This document shows, in pieces, positions 26,922 to 36,684 of a stretch of 64,000 bases of DNA. The stretch is taken from positions 21,189,004 through 21,253,003 of the forward strand of contig CM017564.1 in the NCBI GenBank assembly GCA_007844125.1. Reading direction: 5' to 3'. Position numbers and translations under genes: made by a program. Each line of letters starts with the position of its first letter. Within the stretch, counting starts at the first letter, position 1. This stretch comes from Sinonovacula constricta. Taxonomy: Eukaryota; Mollusca; Bivalvia; Cardiida; Solecurtidae. The notes under the pieces were generated by a model. The model made no database searches and was not told the origin of the DNA. It worked only from the letters and a program-made list of their open reading frames with translations.

Positions 26922-26946
26922 TGACGTCATTTTACAAGTGACGTCA
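26922..26946. promoter_or_regulatory. Pair of TGACGTCA (CRE-like) sites
   Basis: Two perfect TGACGTCA octamers lie at 26922-26929 and 26939-26946, 17 bp apart, about 25-50 bp before the transposase ATG. The octamer is the consensus CREB/ATF site in animals. Use as promoter elements of the transposon is inference. Confidence 0.35.
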
Positions 26947-26969
26947 TTAGACGGTAGTCGTTTTTCAAG

Positions 26970-28008
26970 ATGGCGTCGCGACAGAATGTCCAAACTGAGG
27001 TTGTAAAATTGTATTATTCAATGCAATAGCCAACTACACCCAATAGAGAATTAGCAAAACGGCATCCAGAACTGAAAGGGATATCTAGAATGTAGATAAA
27101 AAGAATTGTTGACAGGTTTGAAGCTAGCGATTATGTAACAAATGTGCATTCATCAAATTCAGGGCGGCCAAAGTCAGGGCGGACGGATGAGAATATGTAT
27201 TTAGAAGGCGATTGAAAAAAACACCTCAACGGTCAGAGAGAAAGATTTTAAGTGATGTGACAAATACAATGAGTAAAACTAGTGCGCTTAGGATTTTGCT
27301 ATATTAATTAAAATTAACTCCGTACACGATTTCAGTAAGGAAGCAATTGAATGATAATGATATTGACCGCCAACTTTCATTTGCACACTGGGTAAAGAAC
27401 AAATCTGACATTGTTGACATTCTATGGTTTAGTGATTAATCACATTTTTATATAAATGCTGCTTAGAATAGGAAAAAACGTCACTTCTGGTGGGACTGAG
27501 AAACCAGACAATCACCTGGAAAAGCCTCTACATAGCGAGAAAGTGACGTTTTGGGCAGCCCTCAGCAAACATGTCGTGATTGGGCCTCACTTCTTTGAAG
27601 ATGAAGACGGGAACGCTGAGACGATAAATGGGGACAGATACCTAGAGGTCCTCAGGCAGAAATACACACTAGCTTTATGTAGGAAGGGATTTGATATCAG
27701 CCATCAATGGTTTCAACAACAGCAAAGCCACACACATCTATGATCGTTCTGAAATGGCTTGCAGAGACGCAATACGTGTGGCCTCCACAATCACCTGTCT
27801 TGAGCCCTCTAGACCTTTATTTGGGGGTATATCTAAAAGAGAGATCTAACAAACCAACACTCACGTCCTTAGCGATCCTAAAATAAATATTAGGAGGCAG
27901 ATTAGGCGTATCAGCGTTGAAACGTGCGAAGCTGTAATTGAGACTTTCAAGACCCGCTGCGACGTCGTTATTCAACAAAACGGATGTCATGTAGAACATG
28001 TGCTTTAA
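26970..28008 (+). pseudogene. Mariner-type transposase, inactivated
   Basis: The expected start is an ATG at 26970 (MASRQNVQTEVVKLYY), followed by a degenerate helix-turn-helix region. The catalytic domain is recognisable from LWFSD at 27423, where the first Asp is kept but the next codon is a stop. The longest clean part, 27456-27743, includes KPLHSEKVTFWAALS, then GPHFFEDEDGN and a WFQQ run. The usual Asp-Gly after WFQQ is lost through substitution and a frameshift, so the second catalytic residue is missing. WPPQSPVLSPLDLYL near 27779 keeps the third acidic position. The frame ends with CHVEHVL and a stop at 28006. Several breaks make it a pseudogene. Confidence 0.8.
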
Positions 28009-28383
28009 ACCAGGAACTGCTGTTGTCAGTGCACGGATGTATATTTTGTCGTTGTATGTACACTGTATAAAATTCTATTATGTCACCTTTCCTGTGGCAT
28101 GATTTTCTTACAATTGCATACTTTAATAAATATGCTTAGATAACGCTTAAATTAGTAACGAATATTATGGGACACCCTGTATAACTTGATTTAAGCCTAT
28201 TTTACCCTCAGGTGTGTCCCTTTAACGGCATCTAAATCGAACTTACTATGTATAATAATAAAATGAAATGATTTTATATCACGGATAAGACTCTTTTGTC
28301 TTTCATTATGTAATGGATTTCCCACCACTGCAGTTTAAAACTCCACCTGTTAATTGTACAAAAAGTAACTCAAAACAGACCGC

Positions 28384-28895
28384 TCCGAAATGCGCTCAAA
28401 GTTTCTCGAACAGTTAATATTCTAGATACTTCGAAATAAATACTAACGGCTCAACAGCAGATTCATATGTCAGATGTGGTTCCGTCAGTTGCACTTAGTG
28501 TGTTAAAAGAAAATCCGCCCCCATCCGCACTTGATGAGTTTTCTCTTAATGGGAGTTGAGATTTCTTTTGGCTACCTTTTCACGAAGCCATCCGAGAAAA
28601 AAAGGCTGGCGATAAAGTTAATCATATTTTATTGCATTGTATCGACACAGACCATATTCGGTCTTAATAAGTTATAAATTCTATTTATTTTGCTAACCTT
28701 AGGATTTTATTTTTTTTATTTTACTAATCTGTACTCAATTATAATTCATATTATTTGAACCTTGTATCGTATTTTTATATTTCTACTCGCCTATTTGAAA
28801 TTTAGCCTGTTTATTCTCTATTGACGTTAAACACCGTCTTCGGTGACGTATGAACTCTTAAGGGTCAGTGTGTCGTAAAACCCAAGATACACAAA
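28384..28895 (+). mobile_element. I-like LINE 3' end (RNase H start, deletion, 3' UTR tail)
   Basis: 28390-28520 aligns with the LINE at 63140-63240: CGCTCAAAGTTTCT, then the RNase H start EINTNGST, corresponding to the YTDGS motif. Most of RNase H is deleted. The tail at about 28845-28890 ends in GTGTGTCGTAAAACCC followed by an A-rich stretch, the diverged form of this family's 3' signature. It is non-functional. Confidence 0.6.
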
Positions 28896-30313
28896 TACAA
28901 TACGAGGCTGGCGATGAGAGTGCAATATATGCTTCAGCCCATACTGAAACAGATCTCTTCATACCACACACTGATTTTAAATCACTTATAAATCGGTAGA
29001 TTTTACATAATTGACAAATCAAGTTGGTGCGATGCAATTTATAACAGGTCGGTACCAATATCTCTACCGGTAGAGAAAACAGACTGTAAAACGCGAAGTG
29101 TGGAGTGAAGAGAAAAATAGTGACTTTTTCTAGAATAGAAATTTCCTCCAAAAAAATAGAGACACTTCACGGCAAAATAGAGTGGCGAAATGCTAGCGGG
29201 ACTTCGCGTTTCTGCGGATAAAATGAATTTCTTCACAAAAGTAAACATTCCAGAAGTTTACAACCTACAGGACTTGGTTTAAGGGGAAATGACTCGAACA
29301 CAATAAATGACGTAAAACGATCCCGAGTGCTCTCCCTTGTAGACCAATTACACTTACATGCTTCCTCTTACATCAATCAAAGTACAAAAACAAACTTTCG
29401 TAGCGGAGTATACTTTTCTTTGCAAGGCAAAGTAATAGATCTAAATTTCAATAAAAAGTAAAGCAGTAGTCACGTAACTGTATACATAGACTGATCTTAT
29501 GATTTTTAAATGAAGAGGTGCTTTTGTAAGTTTAAATTTTAAACATAGTTTAAATGTTTCTTTCTGTACAAGGATTTAATAACAGGGACGATGGTAGGTT
29601 TATAATATTTATTGAGATTCAAAGAAAAAAATCAGTTCTATCGAAACAATTAAAAACCATCAAAGTGATATCATATTATGCCTTAATGATGTTATGCTTT
29701 TAGTTACAACCTACGTTTAAAATAAAAACGTAGATTTAGGAATCATGTTTAACAGACTTCGTTAATTTTACAAACGTTTATTCACCAAATTAACAAACAA
29801 GTACAAAACACACACACACACATGTAATATAACCATCATTATGTTACCAGGAATGTAACAAAAGAAAGAAAATAATTACATCGTGATTGTCAAACCCAAT
29901 CAACACAACAATAAGGTAAAGGTCAGCCATTACTAAAACGAACGCATGTTTGTGTTGTATGATGTGGCATGTGGAATCATAAAATAAACTGTTAATGTTG
30001 TTAACAATAAATCACATGCTGTACCAGGATGTACACTTGGATAAATCAATTAGTAACGTAATAATACTTAATCGAAAATCAAAAGGAACTAAAATGACTG
30101 GTGTCAATGTCAAAAGTCAACTACCCCAGCTTGTATTCAAACATATTTATTGATTTGTTACCAAGTTATAAAATTTAAAAACCGAAGATGGATAACCTAG
30201 TTAAAGAGAAAATTATATAATGTTTAATAGTTATGATCTCGCTTATTGAGGTCTTAAAAAGAGCGGAAGAATGGAGTACAACGCTCCAATAGATGTAAGT
30301 TGGTTTTATTTTA
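28896..30313. other. No gene recognised
   Basis: AT-rich sequence with short frames and a small (CA)n tract at about 29810. No element ends recognised. Confidence 0.5.
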
Positions 30314-31000
30314 GCTCACCTGAGCACAACGTGCTCAAGGTGACTTTTTCTGATACCTCTTCGTCCGTCGTTCGTCGTGCGGCGTCAATATTTAGCCTGT
30401 GAACACGCTAGAGGCCACAGTTTTTATCCATTCTACATAAAACTTGGTCAGAATGCGTGTCTGCATAAAATATTGGAGGAATTCATTATTGGGTCACCTG
30501 GGGTCAGAATATAGGACAAAAGGTCACTTACAGGAAAAATTTTAAACAAACTAGAGGTCACATGTATATCCCAAGCTTCACCAAACTTAGTCAGAATGTT
30601 TGGTTGCAGGAAATCTTGCATGAGATCGTAATTGGGTCACGTGGGGTCAAAAAGTAGGTCACTTGTTCAAATCTTAGAGAATTATTGTGAACACACAAGA
30701 TGCCATATTCATGGCCCAATCTTCATCAAACTTGGTCAAAATGTTTGTTTGCATGAACCCTTAAAGGAGTTCGTTACTGGGTCACGCGGTGTTAAAAAGA
30801 AGGTCACAAGGTCAAATCTTAGAAAAAGCTTGTAAACAGACAAGAAGCCACATTTCTGGTTCAATCTTCGTCAAACTTTGTCAGAATGTTTGTTTGCATA
30901 ACATCTGGATGGGTTCGTTACTGGGTCACGTGGGGTCAAAAAGTATGTCACTACGTAAAATCTTAGAAAAAGGTGGTAAACTCACTATAGACCTTATTTA
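30314..31000 (+). repeat. Bivalve-type dispersed repeat with ~145-bp internal tandem units
   Basis: It begins AGCTCACCTGAGCACAACG, an inverted CTCACCTGAGCAC/GTGCTCAAGGTGA-like head. Four tandem units follow, marked by AACTTGGTCAGAATG-type words at 30441, 30584, 30729 and 30874 (spacing 143-145 bp). Each unit also has a GGGTCACGTGGGGTCAAAAAGTA-like part, shown here in pieces: GGGTCACGTGG, then GTCAAAAAGTAGGTCAC. I know this repeat type from bivalve genomes as an abundant dispersed non-coding element. The short frames across it are by-products. Confidence 0.7.
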
Positions 31001-31205
31001 AATAGGTAAATAAGAAACTTAATACTTCTTAACACTTTTCTATAATATAACATAGAAGGCGGTGGCTCATGGGTTAATCGATGGTACAGCACCTGTGTAG
31101 CCCTGGCTCTTGGAGAAGGAAATCCACTCCAGATAAGCGTCCCCTTATTGGACTCCATTGCGCGTGGGAACGGCAGGTGCTATTTTTTTTTCTTCTTTCC
31201 CCTCA

Positions 31206-32269
31206 TGGCCTCAAATATCCTAAAACGACCCAGACCGAACATACCCGATACTGACTCTGACGAAGAAAGATTAATTGAATAATTCCATAGTACTAACAGC
31301 AGGCAAAAAAATTGAACCCCCTTTCCAAAATGTCACCATCATCATAAAGCACAAAAAGGAATCACAGGAGACCGTACTTCTATCAAAAATTAAAAACGGC
31401 TCTTTGTCTATTGAAATTGGAAAACAAAAACACAATCGAATCAACTCTTGAAACTGATAAAACTGTGTACAACGGATATTACACAACAAAAACTTCAAAA
31501 AAAAAATCCTAGGGCATTATCAAAAATCCAGTACTAGCAGGAGTATCCGAAGAAGAAATAGTAACAAAATTCGCCAAAAATTTAAAGAGTCAGTGCAGCC
31601 AAACGCATCAAAATTTCAAGAAATGGCTGCAGATCGAATTGATATGCGTTGTTTTAAATGTCAAAAATTTGGATAAGACGAAATTGACTATAAAAATAAA
31701 AGGAAACGGCAAACGCAGTTCTCCTGACGACGAACACAATGAATTTGACTGCATCACATTTAACCTATCTAATTGTGGGAAAGACCTCCCAGCATTTTCA
31801 ATTCTTGTGAACTTTGGAAAAAAAGAAATGGAAATTGTTCGTATCAAAACCATTAACAGAATTTCATATCCTGAAGCCAGGAAGTCACTACACACTCCAA
31901 CAAAAACCTATTCTTCAGTTATAAGATCAAATAGTCTCCATGAAAAATGCCCAAACTCAAACAGGCACAGTGTCAGTATCCGAGACAACAAACACCAACA
32001 TTCCAACCAAACAAAAAGTTACTGCAACAACAACACAATCAACGACACATCGCAAGCCAAACAAACCGTCAATAAATACCGGCCCAGCGCCTGGACGCCA
32101 AAAGAAAGGATCAAAAGATCTAATCAAGGTTGCTAACAAGTTTATCTCCTTGACTGGCGAAGATGATATAGATTGCAACGTTACTGAGCATTCTATACCT
32201 GACCACAAAAGTAAAAAATCAAAATCGCCAGATAAAAAGCCGATGTCACCTGTCAAAGCTCCAAGATAA
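31206..32269 (+). pseudogene. I-like LINE ORF1 (gag-like), broken
   Basis: It starts MASNILKRPRPN followed by DTDSDEERLIE. The same start (LKRPRPN, TDSDDE) is at 58368 in another copy. A stop follows quickly. A knuckle start (MRCFKCQKFG) is read at 31640 but its remaining Cys and His are lost. The C-terminal tail, rich in Ser, Lys and Pro, ends SPVKAPR and a stop at 32267, like SPIKAPK at 59600, SPVKTPK at 48414 and SPVKAP at 55380. ORF1 of this LINE group binds RNA. Here it is split into at least three frames. Confidence 0.65.
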
Positions 32270-32297
32270 TATTTTAAATCCCTTTTAATATAATTCC

Positions 32298-33000
32298 ATG
32301 AGTAATAAGATATTACACTGGCATTGTCGAGGCTTTAAAACAAACTTTCATAAAATTCTATTTTATTGGCCACGTTAAACCCTGCCGTGCTATGACTTCA
32401 AGAGACATTCCTGAAGGAAAAAGATCACATCTATTTTAAAGGGTATTCTACATACAATCACATCAGGTTATTCTATATATAATCACATTCATACAATGTG
32501 TGATAGGCGTCTGGAATATCGACAATACTTGTCAACTCCAAACTGCCACATTCTTAAATTAACCTCAATACTGATTTACAGGCTGTTACCCTAATTTCAA
32601 AATCAAAATTAGATGACTTAATTAATCAATTACCTTTCCCTTACATTCCTTTATTGTAGGGGACTTTAATGTACATAACCCATTATGGGGGTGTTTAGAT
32701 TATAGCAATAATGGAAAAACTTGATTGCCCAAAAGGATATATGCCTAAAAAATAACAAAATGACATCTTATTTACATCCTGCATCAGGACATTATTCATC
32801 TGTTGGCCTTTCTGTTTGTCATCCTTCTATATATCTTGATTATAGTTGGGATGTACATGCTAATTTATGTGGAAGTGACAACTTTCCTGTAAATTTAAAC
32901 AACGAATCTGTCAACCTTAGTGATAATAATACTTACTGGAGGATGAACAGAGCAAATTGGGAATTTTCTCAATGTTCTGTACTGAATATTTGACTATTTC
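32298..33000 (+). pseudogene. I-like LINE ORF2 endonuclease part, broken
   Basis: ORF2 begins at ATG 32298, 28 nt after the ORF1 stop, and encodes an APE-type endonuclease in fragments: the N-terminal HW-C-RG motif, the GDFN-equivalent region at about 32660, and the C-terminal GSDNFP (normally GSDHFP) at 32870. The catalytic His of the SDH motif is changed to Asn. It is interrupted at 33002 by the L1/Tx1-type insertion. Confidence 0.65.
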
Positions 33001-33002
33001 AA
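32989..33002 (+). repeat. 14-bp target-site duplication, left copy
   Basis: TTTGACTATTTCAA, identical to 41662-41675, brackets the 8.66-kb L1/Tx1-type element. Joining the two flanks restores the LINE reading seen at 7550 and 61600, so this is a true duplication. Confidence 0.85.
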
Positions 33003-33736
33003 GGTCAAGGTCATGTTGTTGTGTAGACTTGTCGATAGATAGATCCGATAAAAAGTAAAGTTTTTTTGTAAATATTCAATTGCATACTAACTATTCAGTA
33101 TGGAGATGATGTGCTAAGAATTCGTCCTCCTATGTGGGTGTGTGGATGATGTTAATTTGGAGTCGTTTTGTGGAAAAATAGTTTTTTTACCCTTTGGATG
33201 GTAAACCTGTAAGGCGGGAAATAACAACCCTCTTTGTTCTCATTGTGCACAACAGTGTGCCTTAAATGTAACCGTGAATGCTATTGTGAAAACTCTTGTG
33301 CTGTGTTGTTTTGTGATTTATGTGGATATGATACGGATAGAGGAATTGAAAAACCTGGATACAATCTAAAGATCACGCAAACAGGTATTTTGTTAATATA
33401 TATATATATTCCCATTGATACACATTGATAACATAAGCGATGGACGCTTAATCTCGTGCACACAAACATCGAGTAAAGTGTGATGTGTAGTGAATAATCT
33501 ACAGTACTGTAAGTGTATCAAAGACCGCACGGATAGGTGTGCTCTAGTTGGGCCCAATATATGTATATAAACAGTTTCCATTGATATTTAACACGGCTCC
33601 AAGAGTACGTATGATCGTATGATCTGTGCTTAATGCTGATCATTGTGGACATCTTACTTCTACTCTTAATTAACATTTGAGACTACAATTATTCATAAAC
33701 ACATATTTCAGTTTTCACTTATCGTATCTCCAAACA
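33003..33736 (+). promoter_or_regulatory. L1/Tx1-type LINE 5' UTR
   Basis: This is the stretch from the target-site duplication to the ORF1 ATG. LINEs of this group carry an internal promoter here. I see no recognisable motif that proves one. A small (TA)n tract is at 33396-33410. Confidence 0.45.
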
Positions 33737-34768
33737 ATGCCGGCAACAGGACAAAAGAAACGACAAAGTAGGAACAAAAACGAAGATGGGTCTAACGGTG
33801 AACAACAAACAGATGTAAGCGACCCAGGTCACGACAGTACAACTCCTAAACAAACGCCTGACTGCCAAAAAGAGCCCCCAAAATTAACAACTACATCCAA
33901 AGCACAGAAGAAAATAGACAGTATGTTCAAACCGACAGAACCTGTAGAGATAAACGATTTGGCAGCGCTGTTACACAATCTTGAAACAAAACTAGAAAAA
34001 GTAGCATCACAAGACTACATTGAAAGCAAACTGAGTAAAATGATAACAAACGAAATAATAACCGAGAAACTAAACGAAGTAAAGTCACAAATTCAACAAG
34101 AAATAAAGCGCGTTCACGAAATAGTAGAGCATGTAAAAAACAAAATGACTCAGATTGAGATAAGAACATCGGAAATGGAAGGGAAAGTGTTTGATGCAGA
34201 GAAAAGGATAGATGATCTTCAACAAGACAAAAGTCGGTTGGAAGTTGAAAATAACAAATTAAAAGAGCAACTTGGAGAACTAAAACACAACACATATATA
34301 CAAAACAGTGCTATTAACGACCTGGAACAATATACACGAAGGAACTCAATACGAATTTATGGCATCCAAGACTCGGACAGAAAAGAATCGCCACAGGCCA
34401 CATCTGACAAAGTGTTAAAGGTTTTAAACAATGATCTTGGTATGCAACTAACTTCTACAGACATTGACATTGCGCATAGAATGGGAAAATTTGCAACGAA
34501 CGGAAACCGTCCTATCATATGTAAATTTGTTACTAGAACAAACAAAATGAAAGCGATCAGTCTGCGAAGGAAATTAAAAGGCAAACAAATTGTCATTCGA
34601 GAAGACTTAACCTTTAAAAATGCTAAACTACTTGAACTAACTTCTACCTCCGAATTTGTAAAGTCAGCATGGTCAAATGAAGGAAAAGTTTTCGCCCTTC
34701 TGAAAAACGACAGAATTATCTACGTGAATCACCAGACAGATCTGAAACGAGAATCCTCAACAAGTTAA
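33737..34768 (+). CDS. L1/Tx1-type LINE ORF1 protein (RNA-binding chaperone-like)
   Basis: An intact frame of 343 residues from ATG 33737. The frame is open 20 codons further up, but only to a TTG, so this Met is preferred. Residues 1-75 are basic and polar. About 80-195 form a long coiled coil (heptads of Leu, Ile and Val with Lys and Glu). DLEQYTRRNSIRIYGI at about 197 starts the RRM-like domain, followed by DIAHRMGK and RPIICKFV. The C-terminal domain has LKGKQIVIREDL and WSNEGKVFALL. This order is that of L1-family ORF1 proteins, which form trimers, coat the element's RNA and act as nucleic-acid chaperones. No stop or frameshift is seen. ORF2 follows in the same element after 1.9 kb. Confidence 0.85.
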   Translation: MPATGQKKRQSRNKNEDGSNGEQQTDVSDPGHDSTTPKQTPDCQKEPPKLTTTSKAQKKIDSMFKPTEPVEINDLAALLHNLETKLEKVASQDYIESKLSKMITNEIITEKLNEVKSQIQQEIKRVHEIVEHVKNKMTQIEIRTSEMEGKVFDAEKRIDDLQQDKSRLEVENNKLKEQLGELKHNTYIQNSAINDLEQYTRRNSIRIYGIQDSDRKESPQATSDKVLKVLNNDLGMQLTSTDIDIAHRMGKFATNGNRPIICKFVTRTNKMKAISLRRKLKGKQIVIREDLTFKNAKLLELTSTSEFVKSAWSNEGKVFALLKNDRIIYVNHQTDLKRESSTS

Positions 34769-36684
34769 ACATGCATACCCTGAGAATAATGCACTGTAGC
34801 ATGTTACTTTATCGCCAGATCCGCACCTGAAACTTGTTTATATTGGTTTTCCCTAACAGCTAAAAATAGGAGCAAGACGCGCATGACCCATAACCCCAAC
34901 AGTGACCAATCGTTAACATCAACCGTGGCTGGTAGACTGGTACCCGTGTTGGACTACTAAACAGTGAAGCATCGCTAACAAGCGTGGAACTAGAACTAAA
35001 AATGTTTACATCCGTTTTAGAATTTGGAAATCGTGAACCCAAAAAAAGATAAGCAAGATAAGCAACTTTATTTCATATCAGTATGTTACTTATGCAATTA
35101 ACCTGAAAGAAAATCGCATACAATAATACGAACAATTAATGGATACAGACAAATTGTTCTACAGCCTCTTTTAATTACTTATACACTTTAGGCAAGATAC
35201 AAACAGACCCTAAAATGACTTTCGGTGTTTTTAACTTTTAACTGTCACTGCTGACTCTTATTAGCCTTTTACCTTTTTCACTCATTCTTTTAACAAATGC
35301 ACTGACGTGCACCTGACAATAATACCATTAATTTGGGAGTTTCAGCAGTATCTATAGATAGATAGAAATATATCCAATCAAAACCAATATGCACATACCA
35401 TATAATGAGGATTAAGTTAAAATTATTACATTGTTTGAATGATATCTGCTATCCATATTATTATTACTTTTTTTAGTATTACTATTTTTTTTTTCAGGAT
35501 TAAAAGGTGTAACCACCTTTCTATGTACATATACCGTACAAAGGTGGTATGCATTTTCGGCTAGCCAATTACAATGTCTTCCAATACCTAGCTCCTCTTT
35601 CGCTTTCATAGGAGGTAGGAAAGAAGGATAGACCAAATTAAAATAACTAATAAATATGAAGGGTGAAATGGTTTAAGACCCCTTTTCATGTAAAACCATT
35701 TGCTTAAAATTAATTATTTTGTACAATTTTGCACCAGGGTATTGTCATACACTCATAATACTAAGCAAAATTACAATACAAAATACAGAACATAAAAAGA
35801 TGCAGTATATTAATATTTCTATAAATATGTTTAGTACTGAATATGAATTTGCTTGTAATTTGTTGTTGCCAACTGCTTTTCCTGAAAACCATTGTAAGCT
35901 ATCTTGTTGCATGTGTACACACTTCACTTTAGTTGTTTATCTATGGGTTAGTATAATAACCAACCATGTATTGCACTTTCTACTAAGCCAATTACAATGT
36001 CTTCCAATACCATTTCCTTAAACTTAATTATTTGGTACAATTTTGCACCAGGGTATTGTCATAAACTCATAATACTAAGTAAAAGTATAATACAATATAC
36101 AGAAGACAAAAAGATGCAGTATATTTATATTTCTATAAATATGTTTAATACTGAATATGAACTTGCTTGTAATTTGTGGTTGCCAGATCCTTTCCTGATA
36201 ACCATTGTTTAATGACTTGTTGCATGTGTACAAACTTCACTTTAGTTGTTTATTTATGTCTTAGTAAAACTACCCACCTTGTATAAGAATACTAGCCAAA
36301 CCTTTAGTCTAAAGTACATGATGTATGGGGTTTTGTCTGTTTGTCTGTCTTTTTTTTCTTTTTTATGTTTTTCTTACAGTTGAAGCGCTTGCTATATAAT
36401 ATAAAAAAAATGTAAACAGTTAAAGGTGTCAACACAAATTGGCTCAATTAATTATTTTTATTATGTTACATCTCAAAGTTCAACCCCACATAGGTTGAAA
36501 ATCATTCCATGATATACATCTATATTCTTTTATGTAAAAGAAACATTAGTAGGGTTCTAGTTATTGTCTTTGTATTAAATATAAATGTACAGATATCAAA
36601 AATGAACAATGATGTGGTATTGCTATACACTCATGGCAAAGCCAGCACCTCTGCTAACTATAATGTATGCTTTAATAGAATGAA
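34769..36684 (+). other. Long inter-ORF region of the L1/Tx1-type LINE
   Basis: 1.9 kb without a convincing frame. It holds an imperfect tandem duplication of about 314 bp (about 35705-35960 and 36019-36270), each copy including TGCACCAGGGTATTGTCATA and GATGCAGTATATT. The word AGCCAATTACAATGTCTTCC also occurs at 35563 and 35985. Known L1 elements have short inter-ORF spacers, so this one is unusually long. It could hold a second promoter, an intron or a later insertion. Confidence 0.6.

Larger units (their letters stand above)
26786..28179 (+). mobile_element. Mariner-type (Tc1/mariner superfamily) transposon, 1394 bp
   Basis: The left end begins CAGGGTGTCACATAATATC and the right end, read inward, begins CAGGGTGTCCCATAATATT. 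These terminal inverted repeats match at 17 of 19 positions. Both sides are flanked by TA (26784-26785 and 28180-28181), the target duplication of this superfamily. Inside is one decayed transposase on the plus strand. The length and structure are those of a complete autonomous element that has mutated in place. Confidence 0.9.
31050..33002 (+). mobile_element. I-like LINE, 5' part (5' UTR, ORF1, endonuclease)
   Basis: A 5' UTR piece (about 31050-31205) matches that of the LINE at 58200-58367. A decayed ORF1 (31206-32269) and the start of ORF2 (from ATG 32298) follow. ORF2 shows the N-terminal endonuclease motif (HWHCRGFKTNF in place of HWNCRGL), LYCRGLNVHNPLWGC with frame damage, and YLDYSWDVHANLCGSDNFP. 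The LINE breaks at 33002 inside TTTGACTATTTCAA and resumes at 41662, because an 8.66-kb L1/Tx1-type element lies between. Frameshifts and stops show it was dead or has decayed since. Confidence 0.8.
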
